Assembly: GCA_910574995.1 (NCBI GenBank)
Contig: CAJTCS010000012.1
Location: 1 to 64,000 of the forward strand
Source: Oscillospiraceae bacterium
GTDB lineage: Bacteria; Bacillota; Clostridia; Oscillospirales; Acutalibacteraceae
DNA length: 64,000 nt
Direction: 5' to 3'
Made by a program: the position numbers and the translations under genes. Position 1 is the first letter of the stretch. Every line of letters starts with the position of its first letter. Positions 36,507-44,910 of this stretch are shown one piece after another. Under the pieces are notes generated by a model. That model saw only the letters and a list, made by a program, of their open reading frames with translations, made no database searches and was not told the origin of the DNA.

Positions 36507-36587
36507 TATTTCGACCCACTACAGGAAAAATAAAACAGCTGATTGCATCCGGGGAGGATGGACAGCTGTTTTATTGCTTTTATAGAG

Positions 36588-37379
36588 TTATATTTTCCTG
36601 GCCCATATGATAGCCCGGTTTGTATTTTCGCTTATTGGGTTGCGGTTATAGTCCCCGTACTCCTCTTGAACAATAAAACCATTAGCAGAAAGCCAAGTGT
36701 GAATCTGTTCAAGCGTGGCGAAATGCTTTACGGAAGGTATATCTTCTGTTATTATATGGCCGTCGTTAAGAGTGAGTTTGAAACTGCGAGTGAATTGGAT
36801 GATCTGGCGTTCCTTGTCAAATGTGCTGTTAACTAAACTCATGCGCCCGGTATTCCCACTACTGTCCGTACCTTCCCAAATTGCGATTTCACCGGGTTTA
36901 TTAAACCATACTTCCGGATACATAGTATATGCACAATCAATATAGACATTTCCTCCAGGCACCAGTGCATGGGCAGCCTTTCTAAAAAGCAGCTGTTGTG
37001 CTTCTTCGTAATCCATGTCTGAAATAAGATTAAACAGGAAGTTCCCTGCTAACATTACCACATCAAATCCGCTTCCCCATTCGTCACGGATCACGTCTGC
37101 TTTGCGCCAGTTTATGTTATTCATTTTAGCTGATTTTGCTTGAATTTTGTTGAGCATATATTCATCAAAATCAAGCCCGGTAACCATATGTCCGGCCTTC
37201 GCCATGGGGACAAGAAAACGTCCGCTTCCGCAAGCGATCTCAAGAATTTTTTTGGGGGGCCCGCCAATAACGGACAGAGCAAACTCAACATCGTCTATCT
37301 CTCTTTCGTTGAGATCATACATCTCGGCGTTCCACTTTGCAAGAATAGCTTTTTCGTTAAACAATTTTGATTCCTCCAT
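36588..37379 (-). CDS. Class I SAM-dependent methyltransferase
   Basis: A 263-residue methyltransferase. The SAM-binding motif I is ILEIACGSGRFLVPMAKAG (near residue 45) with the acidic loop TGLDFDEYML, motif post-II KADVIRDEW and motif IV GFDVVMLAGNFLFNL. The C-terminal half holds beta strands seen in small-molecule methyltransferases (SFKLTLNDGHIITEDI). The substrate is unknown. It occupies the place where island 3 should have its left arm and the catalytic part of the integrase, so its arrival or an accompanying deletion probably inactivated the integrase. Transcription runs toward the tRNA genes. Confidence 0.88.
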   Translation of the reverse strand: MEESKLFNEKAILAKWNAEMYDLNEREIDDVEFALSVIGGPPKKILEIACGSGRFLVPMAKAGHMVTGLDFDEYMLNKIQAKSAKMNNINWRKADVIRDEWGSGFDVVMLAGNFLFNLISDMDYEEAQQLLFRKAAHALVPGGNVYIDCAYTMYPEVWFNKPGEIAIWEGTDSSGNTGRMSLVNSTFDKERQIIQFTRSFKLTLNDGHIITEDIPSVKHFATLEQIHTWLSANGFIVQEEYGDYNRNPISENTNRAIIWARKI

Positions 37380-37491
37380 TTTGCCGGAAGGGTTAAAAGA
37401 CAGTCTCCTTCCTGATTTTTCTTCGTCTCCCCAAATTGCATTTTTTCATGATAAATCACCCTTTTCTTTTAATTTGTTATAGCTTAGCCTA

Positions 37492-37920
37492 TCATTTCCT
37501 GGCCGAAATGTCAAGATTACTTATATTCTTGCAGCACAGGTCTTGGTAGAGCTTTTGCAGTCCGTGGCCTGTTGGTTTGTTTAACCTGATGGTGCCGATG
37601 TGCGGGTTTACGTGAAGTTCTATGCTCCGGCGGTAGTATTCGGCGGTGGAGACTCGCACATTTGGCTTGGCGTAGAGGGTATACCAGTTTGTCAGCCATG
37701 AACCCACCGTATAGTCATCAGCGCGGGCTGCCTCCAGGTCTTTGGTATCGTCCATTGCCGCAGCCAGCTTTTCCTTAACCTCTGCCTGGGTCTTACCCAG
37801 CACATTTTTGATAATTCGTTTGCCGGTTGCTGGGTCATAGCCAGCAGTATAACGCCCCTCCCAACGGCCGTCTTTGCGCTTGCGTATGTTGCCTTCGCCA
37901 TTGGCTCGTTTCTTTGCCAT
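37492..37920 (-). pseudogene. int: Integrase truncated to its N-terminal half, island 3
   Basis: From ATG 37920 the frame encodes the arm-binding domain (MAKKRANGEGNIRKRKDGRW) and most of the core-binding domain, colinear with the intact integrases up to LQKLYQDL. It then switches to an unrelated 14-residue tail (CCKNISNLDISARK) and a stop at 37492. The whole catalytic domain is missing, so no strand exchange is possible. If expressed, the product could still bind arm sites and interfere with recombination by the intact integrases. Confidence 0.9.
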
Positions 37921-38048
37921 GTCTTGGCCCCCCTTTCTCAGCACACCACAATACCACACCCTGCCTCGAAAGTCCACTGACATTTTTCTTACTTTTGTCG
38001 TCTATCCAAACCGCTTTTCTTTGTTTAGCGGCGCAAATTTTGAGGGGG

Positions 38049-38453
38049 TTAGTCATCGTAATATCCAGTTAAAATATCCTCGAAACGCACCTTCCCACGA
38101 GTGCGGCGCACGTTGTTTATGGCCTCACGGCGCATTTCCTCTACCTGCTCAGGCGTGTACTCAGAAAGCTCCGCCAGCACCCGCATCACCATCTCTAGCT
38201 GCACCGCATAGCGGAAGAGTCCTTTTGAGATAGCTTTCGCGTTATCCTCGGACAATTTCAAGACCGCTCCAGCCAGTTTTTCACCCAGGATGTCGTTATC
38301 CTGCAAAGCACTCTCAGCCATGAGGCTTTCAACTGCTCGCGTGAACAACTCATTTCGAGAGGAAAATCCCTGTTCTTTCGCAAACCTGTCCGCACGCTTG
38401 ACTAGCCCTCTGTCCAAATACAGGCTTATCCGTTGCATATTTTCTGAATCCAT
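38049..38453 (-). CDS. Ribbon-helix-helix DNA-binding protein, island 3
   Basis: A 134-residue homologue, very close to the island 2 copy (MQRISLYLDRGLVKRADRF; SSRNELFTRAVESLM; NNVRRTRGKVRFEDILTG). Like the others it sits between int (here truncated) and an ACCCCTA-type repeat region. Its persistence with an intact frame next to a dead integrase suggests a role beyond integration control, for example in replication or maintenance. Confidence 0.85.
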   Translation of the reverse strand: MDSENMQRISLYLDRGLVKRADRFAKEQGFSSRNELFTRAVESLMAESALQDNDILGEKLAGAVLKLSEDNAKAISKGLFRYAVQLEMVMRVLAELSEYTPEQVEEMRREAINNVRRTRGKVRFEDILTGYYDD

Positions 38454-38937
38454 AAAACACCTCCAAAATCGTATTACACCAACTTATGACACCTAAAAAT
38501 TCCCCGGGATTCAGCCATTTTTGCCCACTCGCAACCCCAGACTTTACACCAAATCCTCATTTGCAACCCTACTCTGGCACTTATCTTATCACATCGGAAA
38601 ACTTCCGAAAAAGCCCGTAGTTTCTAGCACTCCCGCTCGGCTCTGCCGGACGGTGTGAACTGCAAAGGCGCCGACATGGCGCCTTGCTTTCTCCTGCTTG
38701 TTTTTCGACCATGCTTTTTCTGTTCTTTCTGGCTGGATTATCTTCCATTTCAGTGCATATCTTTGCAAGAAATTTGCGTCGCTGCTCGCGGAGGATTTGC
38801 GCCGCTGATGGAGGCGAGGCCGGACCCCTCACAAATCGTCACAAATGCCCCAAAACGGCGTTCTGGGGTTGTCCTCGTTTGTTTCCCAGATACGCTCCAA
38901 AACCGCCCAACACGGCCCTCACAGGGGCCACAAACGC
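38454..38937 (-). promoter_or_regulatory. Shared non-coding backbone, island 3
   Basis: Same order as in island 2: ACCCCTA-like repeats, here more degenerate (GACACCTA, CAACCCCAG, CAACCCTA), GC-rich hairpins (GGCGCCGACATGGCGCC) and the conserved hairpin. The replication-initiator-like gene ends right beside it. No gene seen. Confidence 0.55.
38907..38930 (+). repeat. Conserved hairpin, island 3
   Basis: ACGGCCCTCACAGGGGCCA, identical in its core to the island 2 copy. It lies a few bases downstream of the replication-initiator-like gene. Confidence 0.6.
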
Positions 38938-39300
38938 CTACCTCGATAACTGGCACTCGTTGTGGTACTTGACTGCTCCCCGGATGGGGAGAATCGTAAA
39001 AATCAAGTTGCCATTGCGAACCTGACCACTCTCAGATTCGTACTTTGTAGGCTCCGTCAGTATGAGTGTTTTGTACTCAAGCTCCCGCACATACTTCCTC
39101 ACCGTGTTCTCGCTCATGCCGACTGCGCGGCCAATAGTTTTGTAGCTTGGCCAGCACTGGTGTGACTTCCTGTCCTCGCAATACATGAGGTAGGCGTAGA
39201 CCGCCAGCTCTCCAGCTGACAATCCTAAACTAAAAATAGCGTTTGGCAGAGGAAAGAAGTTCTTTGCTCCGCTGCATGATGCTCTCAGAAAATTATTCAT
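38938..39300 (-). CDS. HTH replication-initiator-like protein
   Basis: A 120-residue protein with a winged helix-turn-helix: LSAGELAVYAYLMYCEDR, then WPSYKTIGRAVGMSENTVRK, then a wing (LEYKTLILTEPTKYES). This matches the N-terminal domain of RepA_N/phage replication-O-like initiators and helix-turn-helix proteins of small integrative elements, but it is short and lacks a second domain. It overlaps the excisionase-like gene upstream by 4 bases (ATGA), so the two are translationally coupled. It could start replication of the excised circle or regulate it; the neighbouring conserved hairpin is a natural candidate target. Confidence 0.75.
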   Translation of the reverse strand: MNNFLRASCSGAKNFFPLPNAIFSLGLSAGELAVYAYLMYCEDRKSHQCWPSYKTIGRAVGMSENTVRKYVRELEYKTLILTEPTKYESESGQVRNGNLIFTILPIRGAVKYHNECQLSR

Positions 39301-39509
39301 ATCGCATTACCTCCTGTCTGACTCTCGATCCACGAGAGAAATTTTTCTTTGGGAACCACCAGGCGCGAACCGATTCTCAGCACCGGAAAGTCATCCTGGT
39401 GCAGCAACTCATAGGCCCCCGCAACTGAAATCCCCAAAATTTCTGCCACTGTTTTCGCATTGAGAAACAGTGGCAGTTCATCATAGCTTTTGAACTTTGA
39501 TTGAACCAC
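39297..39509 (-). CDS. xis: Excisionase-like MerR/HTH_17 protein
   Basis: A 70-residue protein starting at GTG 39509 behind TAGGAGG. The sequence FLNAKTVAEILGISVAGAYE, then DDFPVLRIGSRLVVPKEKFL, is the HTH_17/excisionase pattern (helix-turn-helix plus the wing ending in a Lys-rich strand). Such proteins bend DNA at attachment sites and turn integrases toward excision. It is the only excisionase-like gene in the array, yet the integrase of its own island is truncated, so it may serve the integrases of islands 1 and 2. Confidence 0.8.
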   Translation of the reverse strand: MVQSKFKSYDELPLFLNAKTVAEILGISVAGAYELLHQDDFPVLRIGSRLVVPKEKFLSWIESQTGGNAI

Positions 39510-39670
39510 TCCGCACCTCCTAAAAAATTCTTGACTTTTTTGCCTGACTGGTGTAGACTTACTCTTAAATATAGTTTAATTTACCGACTGTCTTATGGTA
39601 ACACATTGCAACTCGTTTGTCAAGGACAATCCCAAAAACATTTTTAATTTAATAAAGGAGGACGGTTAAC

Positions 39671-40642
39671 ATGGCTGATTACCTGTTCTATACCTACTTT
39701 GAAGATGGCAACGAGTATTTCGTCTACAAAGATTTGAGGTTCGAACGCTCGCATACAAAGGAAAAAGACTTCCCATTTCTGGAAAGCCTTTTGCGGTTTA
39801 CCTATTTGGACATCTGGCCGATGGAAGATTTATTTAAGAAAATGGACAGGGCTTTGCTGGATTTCTATCGGGAACATGACTTTGATTCGCAGAGAGCAGT
39901 GATGAGTACGCTTGAGGAGCTTGCGAAAAAGCACATCTATTTTGAGTTCCTGCGCCTTGATTGGCAGGCGCGGTTTCGCCTTGTTGATAGGTATCCTGAT
40001 GAGGACACACACAGGATTCTCCCTCACAAGCAGCTTCGGCACATCCCAAGCGACCTCGACACGCTGCAAAAACAAATCATGCGCTTGTTCCAAGACGTAC
40101 TGGACATCGACGACGGCAAGAAGAAACCTGTGCAGGAGAAACTGCAAGCCTACCTCGACAAGGAGAAGAGAGAGTCGCTCTATGCTTACCAATTTAAGCC
40201 CATCTCCACCGCTTATGAGCGAACCAGGCAGGGGACTTTCGCGGAAGTCCTCCACCCAACCTCCCTCTCTGACCTGGTAGAGTTTTCCCTCCGCGAGTGC
40301 GTAAAGCGGGAACAGCGCATGCGCATCTGTTCCTACTGCGGCAAATATTTTGCCATACCCCGGCGCAATACGGCGGAGTTTTGCAATCTCACTGTCGACG
40401 AGAACGGGCACACTTGCAGAGAGGTCGGCGCGGTAAAGCGCTGGGCGGAGAAGAAAAATTCGGATGAGTTATTCAAGGAATATCGCCGAGAGTACAAAAA
40501 GCGTTTCAACTGGATCAAGGCGGGGAAGATCAGCCCAGGTGCGTTTTATGCTTGGAGTGCTACCGCTAAAGGTAAGCGCGACGAATGTGCAGAGGGTAAG
40601 ATGTCCTTTGCTGAATTCAGAAAATGGCTAAGCGAATCGTAA
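39671..40642 (+). CDS. DUF6076-type protein with C-terminal zinc-finger-like motif
   Basis: A 323-residue protein (ATG 39671, AAAGGAGGA upstream). The first 200 residues are helical with many aromatic and charged residues. Residues about 222-250 have RICSYCGKYFAIPRRNTAEF followed by CNLTV and HTC, a CGNR-like zinc-binding pattern. The C-terminus is basic and helical. DUF6076 proteins are common in small Clostridia integrative elements next to xis and rep genes, as here, where it is divergent from them. Its role is unknown; nucleic acid binding is an inference from the finger. Confidence 0.75.
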   Translation: MADYLFYTYFEDGNEYFVYKDLRFERSHTKEKDFPFLESLLRFTYLDIWPMEDLFKKMDRALLDFYREHDFDSQRAVMSTLEELAKKHIYFEFLRLDWQARFRLVDRYPDEDTHRILPHKQLRHIPSDLDTLQKQIMRLFQDVLDIDDGKKKPVQEKLQAYLDKEKRESLYAYQFKPISTAYERTRQGTFAEVLHPTSLSDLVEFSLRECVKREQRMRICSYCGKYFAIPRRNTAEFCNLTVDENGHTCREVGAVKRWAEKKNSDELFKEYRREYKKRFNWIKAGKISPGAFYAWSATAKGKRDECAEGKMSFAEFRKWLSES

Positions 40643-40647
40643 AGAAA

Positions 40648-40728
40648 AAGGGCTGGAAACTTCCGGCCTTTCTCTTTATTTTGCGACGCAGATTTTGCGC
40701 TCAACTGCCAGTTGAGTTTCGCAAAATC
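40648..40728 (+). terminator. Two hairpins after the DUF6076 gene
   Basis: First hairpin: AAAGGGCTGGAA/TTCCGGCCTTT (about 40648-40672), followed by CTCTTTATTTT, a likely terminator. Second: GATTTTGCG...CGCAAAATC (40691-40699 and 40720-40728) with an inner perfect CTCAACTG/CAGTTGAG stem, possibly an operator for the XRE-PurM gene. Confidence 0.6.
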
Positions 40729-40800
40729 TCCACGCCCATTCGGTTATTGTAAAGCTGAGTCTGCCAGGTTAAAATAGAAACAGCGAAAGGGGGAGCAGCC

Positions 40801-42045
40801 ATGCTGGACAGCAAACGGGTAGCAGCGTTCATCGCAAGAAAGCGCCGGGATCAGGGCTTGACCCAGGCTCAGGTGGCGGAGAAGCTTGGGGTCAGCTATC
40901 AGGCAGTCTCCAAATGGGAGCGGGGTACTATACCCAACGTGGAAATCGTAGTAGAGTTAGCAAAGCTTTTGCAGGTGTCCGTGGACACGTTGCTGGCAGG
41001 CGGGGAGTCGTGGTTTTCCTATGAGAAAGCGGGGATCGATCTGGAATCGCTGGACGCTTTCGCGCGGGATGCAGCCTCTTTCTGTGCACCCGACGGCCCT
41101 AGAGTGGTAAGTGTTCCCGGATACGCCCCGCTGCTACTGGATATCCATTTTCCGGAAATGCAGGATCCGCTCTTGATTATGAGCGCAGATACTATCGGTG
41201 CAAAATGCAAAATGGCTGCAAAGTTCGGTTACACTGAGGTGGTTGGAAGAGATATAGTCAACGATCTTATAGTGCATACCTGCTCTGCGGGGGGACATCC
41301 TCTGGCCCTGACGGATAGTCTTATCAGTGGAAATGCAGACCATGGGTTGTTGCGTTCGTTGATAAAGGGTATATCAGAAGCTTGCCGGGAAAATGAGTGT
41401 GCCCTCTTAGGCGGCAGCACCTGCATCCAGCCCCAGACCATGCGCTTAGGGGAATATACCTTGTCTGCCACCATGGTAGGTGTGGTGGAAAAAAGAAAGG
41501 TGGTGGATGGCAGTACCATAAAAGAAGGGGATATCATCTTGGTGGTGGCGTCAAACGGCCTGCATACATCCCACTATACCCAAATGCGGGTGATGTTAGA
41601 GGAAATGCCCCAAATCGAAAAACAAAAAATTGAGGGTGAAACGTTTATCCAGCACCTTATGAGGCCCCATCCGTCCTACTACAAAGCACTGAAACCCCTG
41701 TTAGGCCGCCCGGAACTGCATGGTATGCCTGTTTTGACTATAGGAGGTTTGGCAAATAGCAGACAATTGTACAAGATTATGCCAGATGGCCTAACTGCCG
41801 AGTTAGACCTAAGAAAATTGCGCCCACTGCCATTTTTCTGCTTCTTAAAAAATGCGAGTGGCTATGATGAACAGGAAATGCTGTACAATCACAACTGTGG
41901 CGTGGGCCTGTACTTAATTGTGGATAAGGACAGCGCGGAGGAAATCTCCAAGGAAATCGGGCAGTATTTTGACTGCTACGAGCTGGGCCGCGTCAAGGCC
42001 GGGGATAAGAAAGTTGTGCTGAAGAACCACATAAAATGGGAATAA
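40801..42045 (+). CDS. XRE helix-turn-helix fused to a PurM/AIR-synthase-like domain
   Basis: A 414-residue fusion (ATG 40801, AAAGGGGGAG upstream). Residues 1-68 form an XRE HTH (LTQAQVAEKLGVSYQAVSKW). From about 75 onward the protein follows the PurM/AIR-synthase fold: MSADTIGAKCKMAAKFGYTE, where PurM has DGVGTK, then NDLIVHTCSAGGHPL, ECALLGGSTCIQPQ, where PurM has ALIGGET, and VASNGLHTSHYTQMR. Several catalytic residues of PurM are changed, which suggests a ligand sensor rather than an AIR synthetase. It starts an operon with an ABC-2 exporter 13 bases downstream, so it is probably that exporter's regulator, sensing a purine-like or phosphorylated metabolite. The ligand is inferred. Confidence 0.85.
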   Translation: MLDSKRVAAFIARKRRDQGLTQAQVAEKLGVSYQAVSKWERGTIPNVEIVVELAKLLQVSVDTLLAGGESWFSYEKAGIDLESLDAFARDAASFCAPDGPRVVSVPGYAPLLLDIHFPEMQDPLLIMSADTIGAKCKMAAKFGYTEVVGRDIVNDLIVHTCSAGGHPLALTDSLISGNADHGLLRSLIKGISEACRENECALLGGSTCIQPQTMRLGEYTLSATMVGVVEKRKVVDGSTIKEGDIILVVASNGLHTSHYTQMRVMLEEMPQIEKQKIEGETFIQHLMRPHPSYYKALKPLLGRPELHGMPVLTIGGLANSRQLYKIMPDGLTAELDLRKLRPLPFFCFLKNASGYDEQEMLYNHNCGVGLYLIVDKDSAEEISKEIGQYFDCYELGRVKAGDKKVVLKNHIKWE

Positions 42046-42058
42046 GGGAGGGATAGCT

Positions 42059-42865
42059 TTGATAACTGTAAAAAACCTGCAAAAAATGTATAAAATCGCA
42101 AAGCCCGGCGAGGGCCGTTTTGCTACGCTCAAGGCGCTGGTGCGCCCTCAATATGAGGAACGCAGGGCGGTAGACGGCATTGATTTTACCATAAGCGATG
42201 GGGAGATCGTGGGCTACATAGGCCAGAACGGCGCGGGGAAATCCACCACTATCAAGATGCTGTCGGGCATCTTGGTACCCACTGCTGGGGATATAAAGGT
42301 CAACGGCCTTATTCCCCACAAGGACCGCAAGGAGCATCTACGAAACATCGGTGTGGTGTTCGGGCAAAAGACCTCTCTGTGGTGGGACGTGCCTGTCATT
42401 GACAGCCTGAACATATTAAAAGAAATGTATCAGGTAGAGGACAGCCGGTTCAAGAAAAACCTGGAAATGTTTACGGATTTGCTGGACTTAAGCCCCTTCC
42501 TCAACCAACCGGTGCGTCAGTTGAGCCTGGGCCAGCGTGTGCGGGCCGACCTGGCCGCTGCCCTGATGCACGACCCCAAAACACTTTTTCTAGACGAGCC
42601 CACCATCGGCGTAGACGTGGTGGCCAAGGAGCGCCTGCGGGAGTTCATCACTGAAATAAACCGGGAGCGGGGCGTCACCGTGCTGCTCACCACCCACGAC
42701 GTGGTGGACATGGAAAAGCTGGTAAGCCGTGTCATCGTCATCCACGCCGGGAAGATCATTTTCGATGGCAGTATGCAGGGCCTGCGGGAACGCTACGGCG
42801 GCGAGGACGCGGATATTGAGGCCATCGTGCGGGACATTTACCAGGAAGGGGGCCGCACCGTATGA
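42059..42865 (+). CDS. ABC-2-type transporter ATP-binding protein
   Basis: A 268-residue ATPase. The Walker A is GYIGQNGAGKSTTIKML, the signature LSLGQRVRADLAAALMH, the Walker B TLFLDEPTIGVD and the switch His LLTTHDV. The YGG-type C-terminal region and the N-terminal RRAVDGIDFTI match the COG4586 branch of ABC-2 exporters, which pair with two DUF990-type permeases, as here. It starts 13 bases after the XRE-PurM stop codon and overlaps the next gene by 4 bases (ATGA), so it is in one operon. Probably an efflux system. Confidence 0.93.
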   Translation: MITVKNLQKMYKIAKPGEGRFATLKALVRPQYEERRAVDGIDFTISDGEIVGYIGQNGAGKSTTIKMLSGILVPTAGDIKVNGLIPHKDRKEHLRNIGVVFGQKTSLWWDVPVIDSLNILKEMYQVEDSRFKKNLEMFTDLLDLSPFLNQPVRQLSLGQRVRADLAAALMHDPKTLFLDEPTIGVDVVAKERLREFITEINRERGVTVLLTTHDVVDMEKLVSRVIVIHAGKIIFDGSMQGLRERYGGEDADIEAIVRDIYQEGGRTV

Positions 42866-43668
42866 AAATCTTTTTGGCATCCCTGCGCATGGAAAAGCGC
42901 TCTACCGGCATATACCGGGTGGATTTCCTGCTGAAAGTCATGTACAGCATCATCGCCATGTATGGGGTACGCAGCCTGTGGGCAGCGCTCTACGCCCAGG
43001 ATCCGTCTATTGTGGGCCGCCCCCTGTCTTCCATGATTACTTACGCCATGCTGGCGGTGGCGCTGGACATCATCTTTTATCCATCGGCGATGTCCACCGC
43101 GCCGCAGAACTACATCTCCCAGCAGGTGCGCTCTGGGCGCATCGACACAGACCTGCTGCGTCCCGTTGACTTGCAGCGGCAGCTTTTGGCCCGCAACGGC
43201 AGCGCGGCGCTGTTCGGGGCATTGTGGCTGGTGATGCCCGCCTGGGCTTTGGGCGTGCTGCTCATGGGGCTGGAATTGCCGCCTACCCTCCTGCATGGCA
43301 CAGCGTTTTTAGTAAGCGGCGTGCTCAGCTTTTTGATATTGTTTTCTTTGAATTTCATGCTGGGCATGGTGTGCTTTGCCACTACGGAGATACGGCAGAT
43401 CACTATGGCCTACAGCGGTATTCTCACGATCCTATCCGGCAAGCTCATCCCCAACTGGCTCTACCCGGAATGGATGCAGGCTGTCATAGAGATACTGCCG
43501 TTCCGGTGCGTCTTTGAAACGCCGCTGAATATCTATACAGGTGCAGCGAGTAGAGTTGATATCGCATATAGTCTATTGTTGCAGGCAGCGTGGGCGGCTG
43601 TGCTGTTCCTGCTGGGCAAAATCATGTGGCTGGGTGTGCATAAACATCTGGCCGTACAGGGAGGTTAA
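42862..43668 (+). CDS. ABC-2 permease, first subunit (DUF990/COG4587-like)
   Basis: A 268-residue membrane protein with six hydrophobic segments. It carries the family landmark QQVRSGRIDTDLLRPVDLQR near residue 90 and a C-terminal LPFRCVFETPLNIYTG segment typical of daunorubicin-type export permeases of this branch. It overlaps the ATPase gene by four bases. It would form a heterodimeric channel with the second permease. Confidence 0.9.
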   Translation: MKIFLASLRMEKRSTGIYRVDFLLKVMYSIIAMYGVRSLWAALYAQDPSIVGRPLSSMITYAMLAVALDIIFYPSAMSTAPQNYISQQVRSGRIDTDLLRPVDLQRQLLARNGSAALFGALWLVMPAWALGVLLMGLELPPTLLHGTAFLVSGVLSFLILFSLNFMLGMVCFATTEIRQITMAYSGILTILSGKLIPNWLYPEWMQAVIEILPFRCVFETPLNIYTGAASRVDIAYSLLLQAAWAAVLFLLGKIMWLGVHKHLAVQGG

Positions 43669-43738
43669 AACATTGCACCTGCGGCGCAGGTTTGACAAGT
43701 TTTGCTGCGCAAAACATCGCGCAATTAAGGAGGATCAT

Positions 43739-44542
43739 ATGCAGGAAATAAAATCAGGACTGAAAATGTATGGTGCACTGCTGAAAATGACCCTGCGGGG
43801 CATCCTGCAATACCGGGTAGATTTCTGGATGAGCCTTGTGAGCGTCTGCCTGCTAAACGGCGCGAACATCGTGCAGTTGTCAGTGATTTCCTGGCGGTTC
43901 CATGCTCTGGGAAGCTGGCAGGTGGGGGATTTGCTGGTGCTTTACGGGCTGTTTTTGATAAGCTGGAGCATCTTCTCTGTGTTCTTCTTCAAGCTGTCGA
44001 AAATTGAGGATGAGATCGTCAGCGGCTCTTTTGACGCATACCTTCTGCGCCCGGTGCGCCCCTTTTTGCAGCTTGTGGGTGGGGATATCAAGTATACGGG
44101 CCTATGCGACACCCTCTTGGGCGTGGTACTGGTACCCATGGGCCTTGCTATGAACGGTACGCACTGGGGACTGTGGCAAATCCTTTGGTTCGTGGTATTT
44201 GTACTGTCTGGCGGAGTTATCGCGGTATGCATCAAGTTTCTCATCTCCTGCGCGACGTTCTGGACTACCAAGGCCAACGCTCTCAACCAGGTGTTCATTC
44301 AAATCTACCTGCTGACCCAGAAGTACCCTGTGACTATCTTTGGCCCGGCATTCCGAGTGCTGGTGACGGGGCTGGTGCCTGTGGCTTATCTTAATTTTTA
44401 CCCGGCCGTCTTTCTCCTGGGCAAATCCGATGCGCCATTTTGGATGTGTACGCTCTCACCAGTGGTAGCGCTGGTTTTGGCAGGCATCTCCGCGCTGGTG
44501 TGGCGCAGGGGGCTGCGGAGATATAATAGCTGCGGCGGATGA
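43739..44542 (+). CDS. ABC-2 permease, second subunit (COG3694-like)
   Basis: A 267-residue membrane protein starting at ATG 43739 (AAGGAGGA upstream); a longer ORF from 43541 overlaps the first permease and has no ribosome binding site. It has six hydrophobic segments. SGSFDAYLLRPVRPFLQLVG near residue 90 corresponds to the same landmark as in the first permease. It completes the three-gene exporter. Confidence 0.9.
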   Translation: MQEIKSGLKMYGALLKMTLRGILQYRVDFWMSLVSVCLLNGANIVQLSVISWRFHALGSWQVGDLLVLYGLFLISWSIFSVFFFKLSKIEDEIVSGSFDAYLLRPVRPFLQLVGGDIKYTGLCDTLLGVVLVPMGLAMNGTHWGLWQILWFVVFVLSGGVIAVCIKFLISCATFWTTKANALNQVFIQIYLLTQKYPVTIFGPAFRVLVTGLVPVAYLNFYPAVFLLGKSDAPFWMCTLSPVVALVLAGISALVWRRGLRRYNSCGG

Positions 44543-44556
44543 GAGGCGCAAGGCAG

Positions 44557-44585
44557 TTGCAATCTGGCCTGTTTTATGGTATAAT
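44557..44585 (+). promoter_or_regulatory. Promoter of the MNT/HEPN pair
   Basis: TTGCAA (44557-44562), a 17-base spacer and TATAAT (44580-44585), 22 bases before the MNT start codon, so the pair can be transcribed separately from the ABC operon. Confidence 0.7.
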
Positions 44586-44607
44586 CGATTTAAAGGAGGG
44601 AGCCTCC

Positions 44608-44910
44608 ATGACGGACAAAATATATTCCATTGATGAAATAAAGAAAATCATTTCTCCCATTGCCAGCCGGTACGGCGTAGAAAGGGTATTCCTGTTCGGC
44701 TCCTATGCCAGGGGCGAGGCTACGGAAGAAAGCGATTTGGATTTCCGGATAGACAAAGGGGCTCTGCGTGGGCTTTTCCAGCTTGGCGGTTTGTATAGTG
44801 ACTTAGAGGAAAGATTTGATAAAAAACTGGATCTGCTGACAACAGGGAGCCTGGAGCAGAAATTTCTTGACCGCATCGCCAGCGAGGAGATTTTGGTTTA
44901 TGGACATTGA
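44608..44910 (+). CDS. MNT-type nucleotidyltransferase (antitoxin of a HEPN/MNT pair)
   Basis: A 100-residue minimal nucleotidyltransferase (ATG 44608, AAAGGAGGG upstream). The catalytic motif is LFGSYARGEATEESDLDFRI, that is GSx10DxD. In HEPN/MNT toxin-antitoxin systems this protein adenylylates (AMPylates) or otherwise neutralises the HEPN ribonuclease. The downstream HEPN gene overlaps its 3' end by 11 bases, the usual arrangement, but the HEPN frame is broken, so the antitoxin may now stand alone. Confidence 0.9.
   Translation: MTDKIYSIDEIKKIISPIASRYGVERVFLFGSYARGEATEESDLDFRIDKGALRGLFQLGGLYSDLEERFDKKLDLLTTGSLEQKFLDRIASEEILVYGH

Noticed and set aside
32174-38956. Small minus-strand ORFs in islands 2 and 3 sharing VCGPCEGRVG
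   Set aside because: The shared residues come from translating the conserved hairpin DNA; the rest diverges with indels and there is no ribosome binding site.
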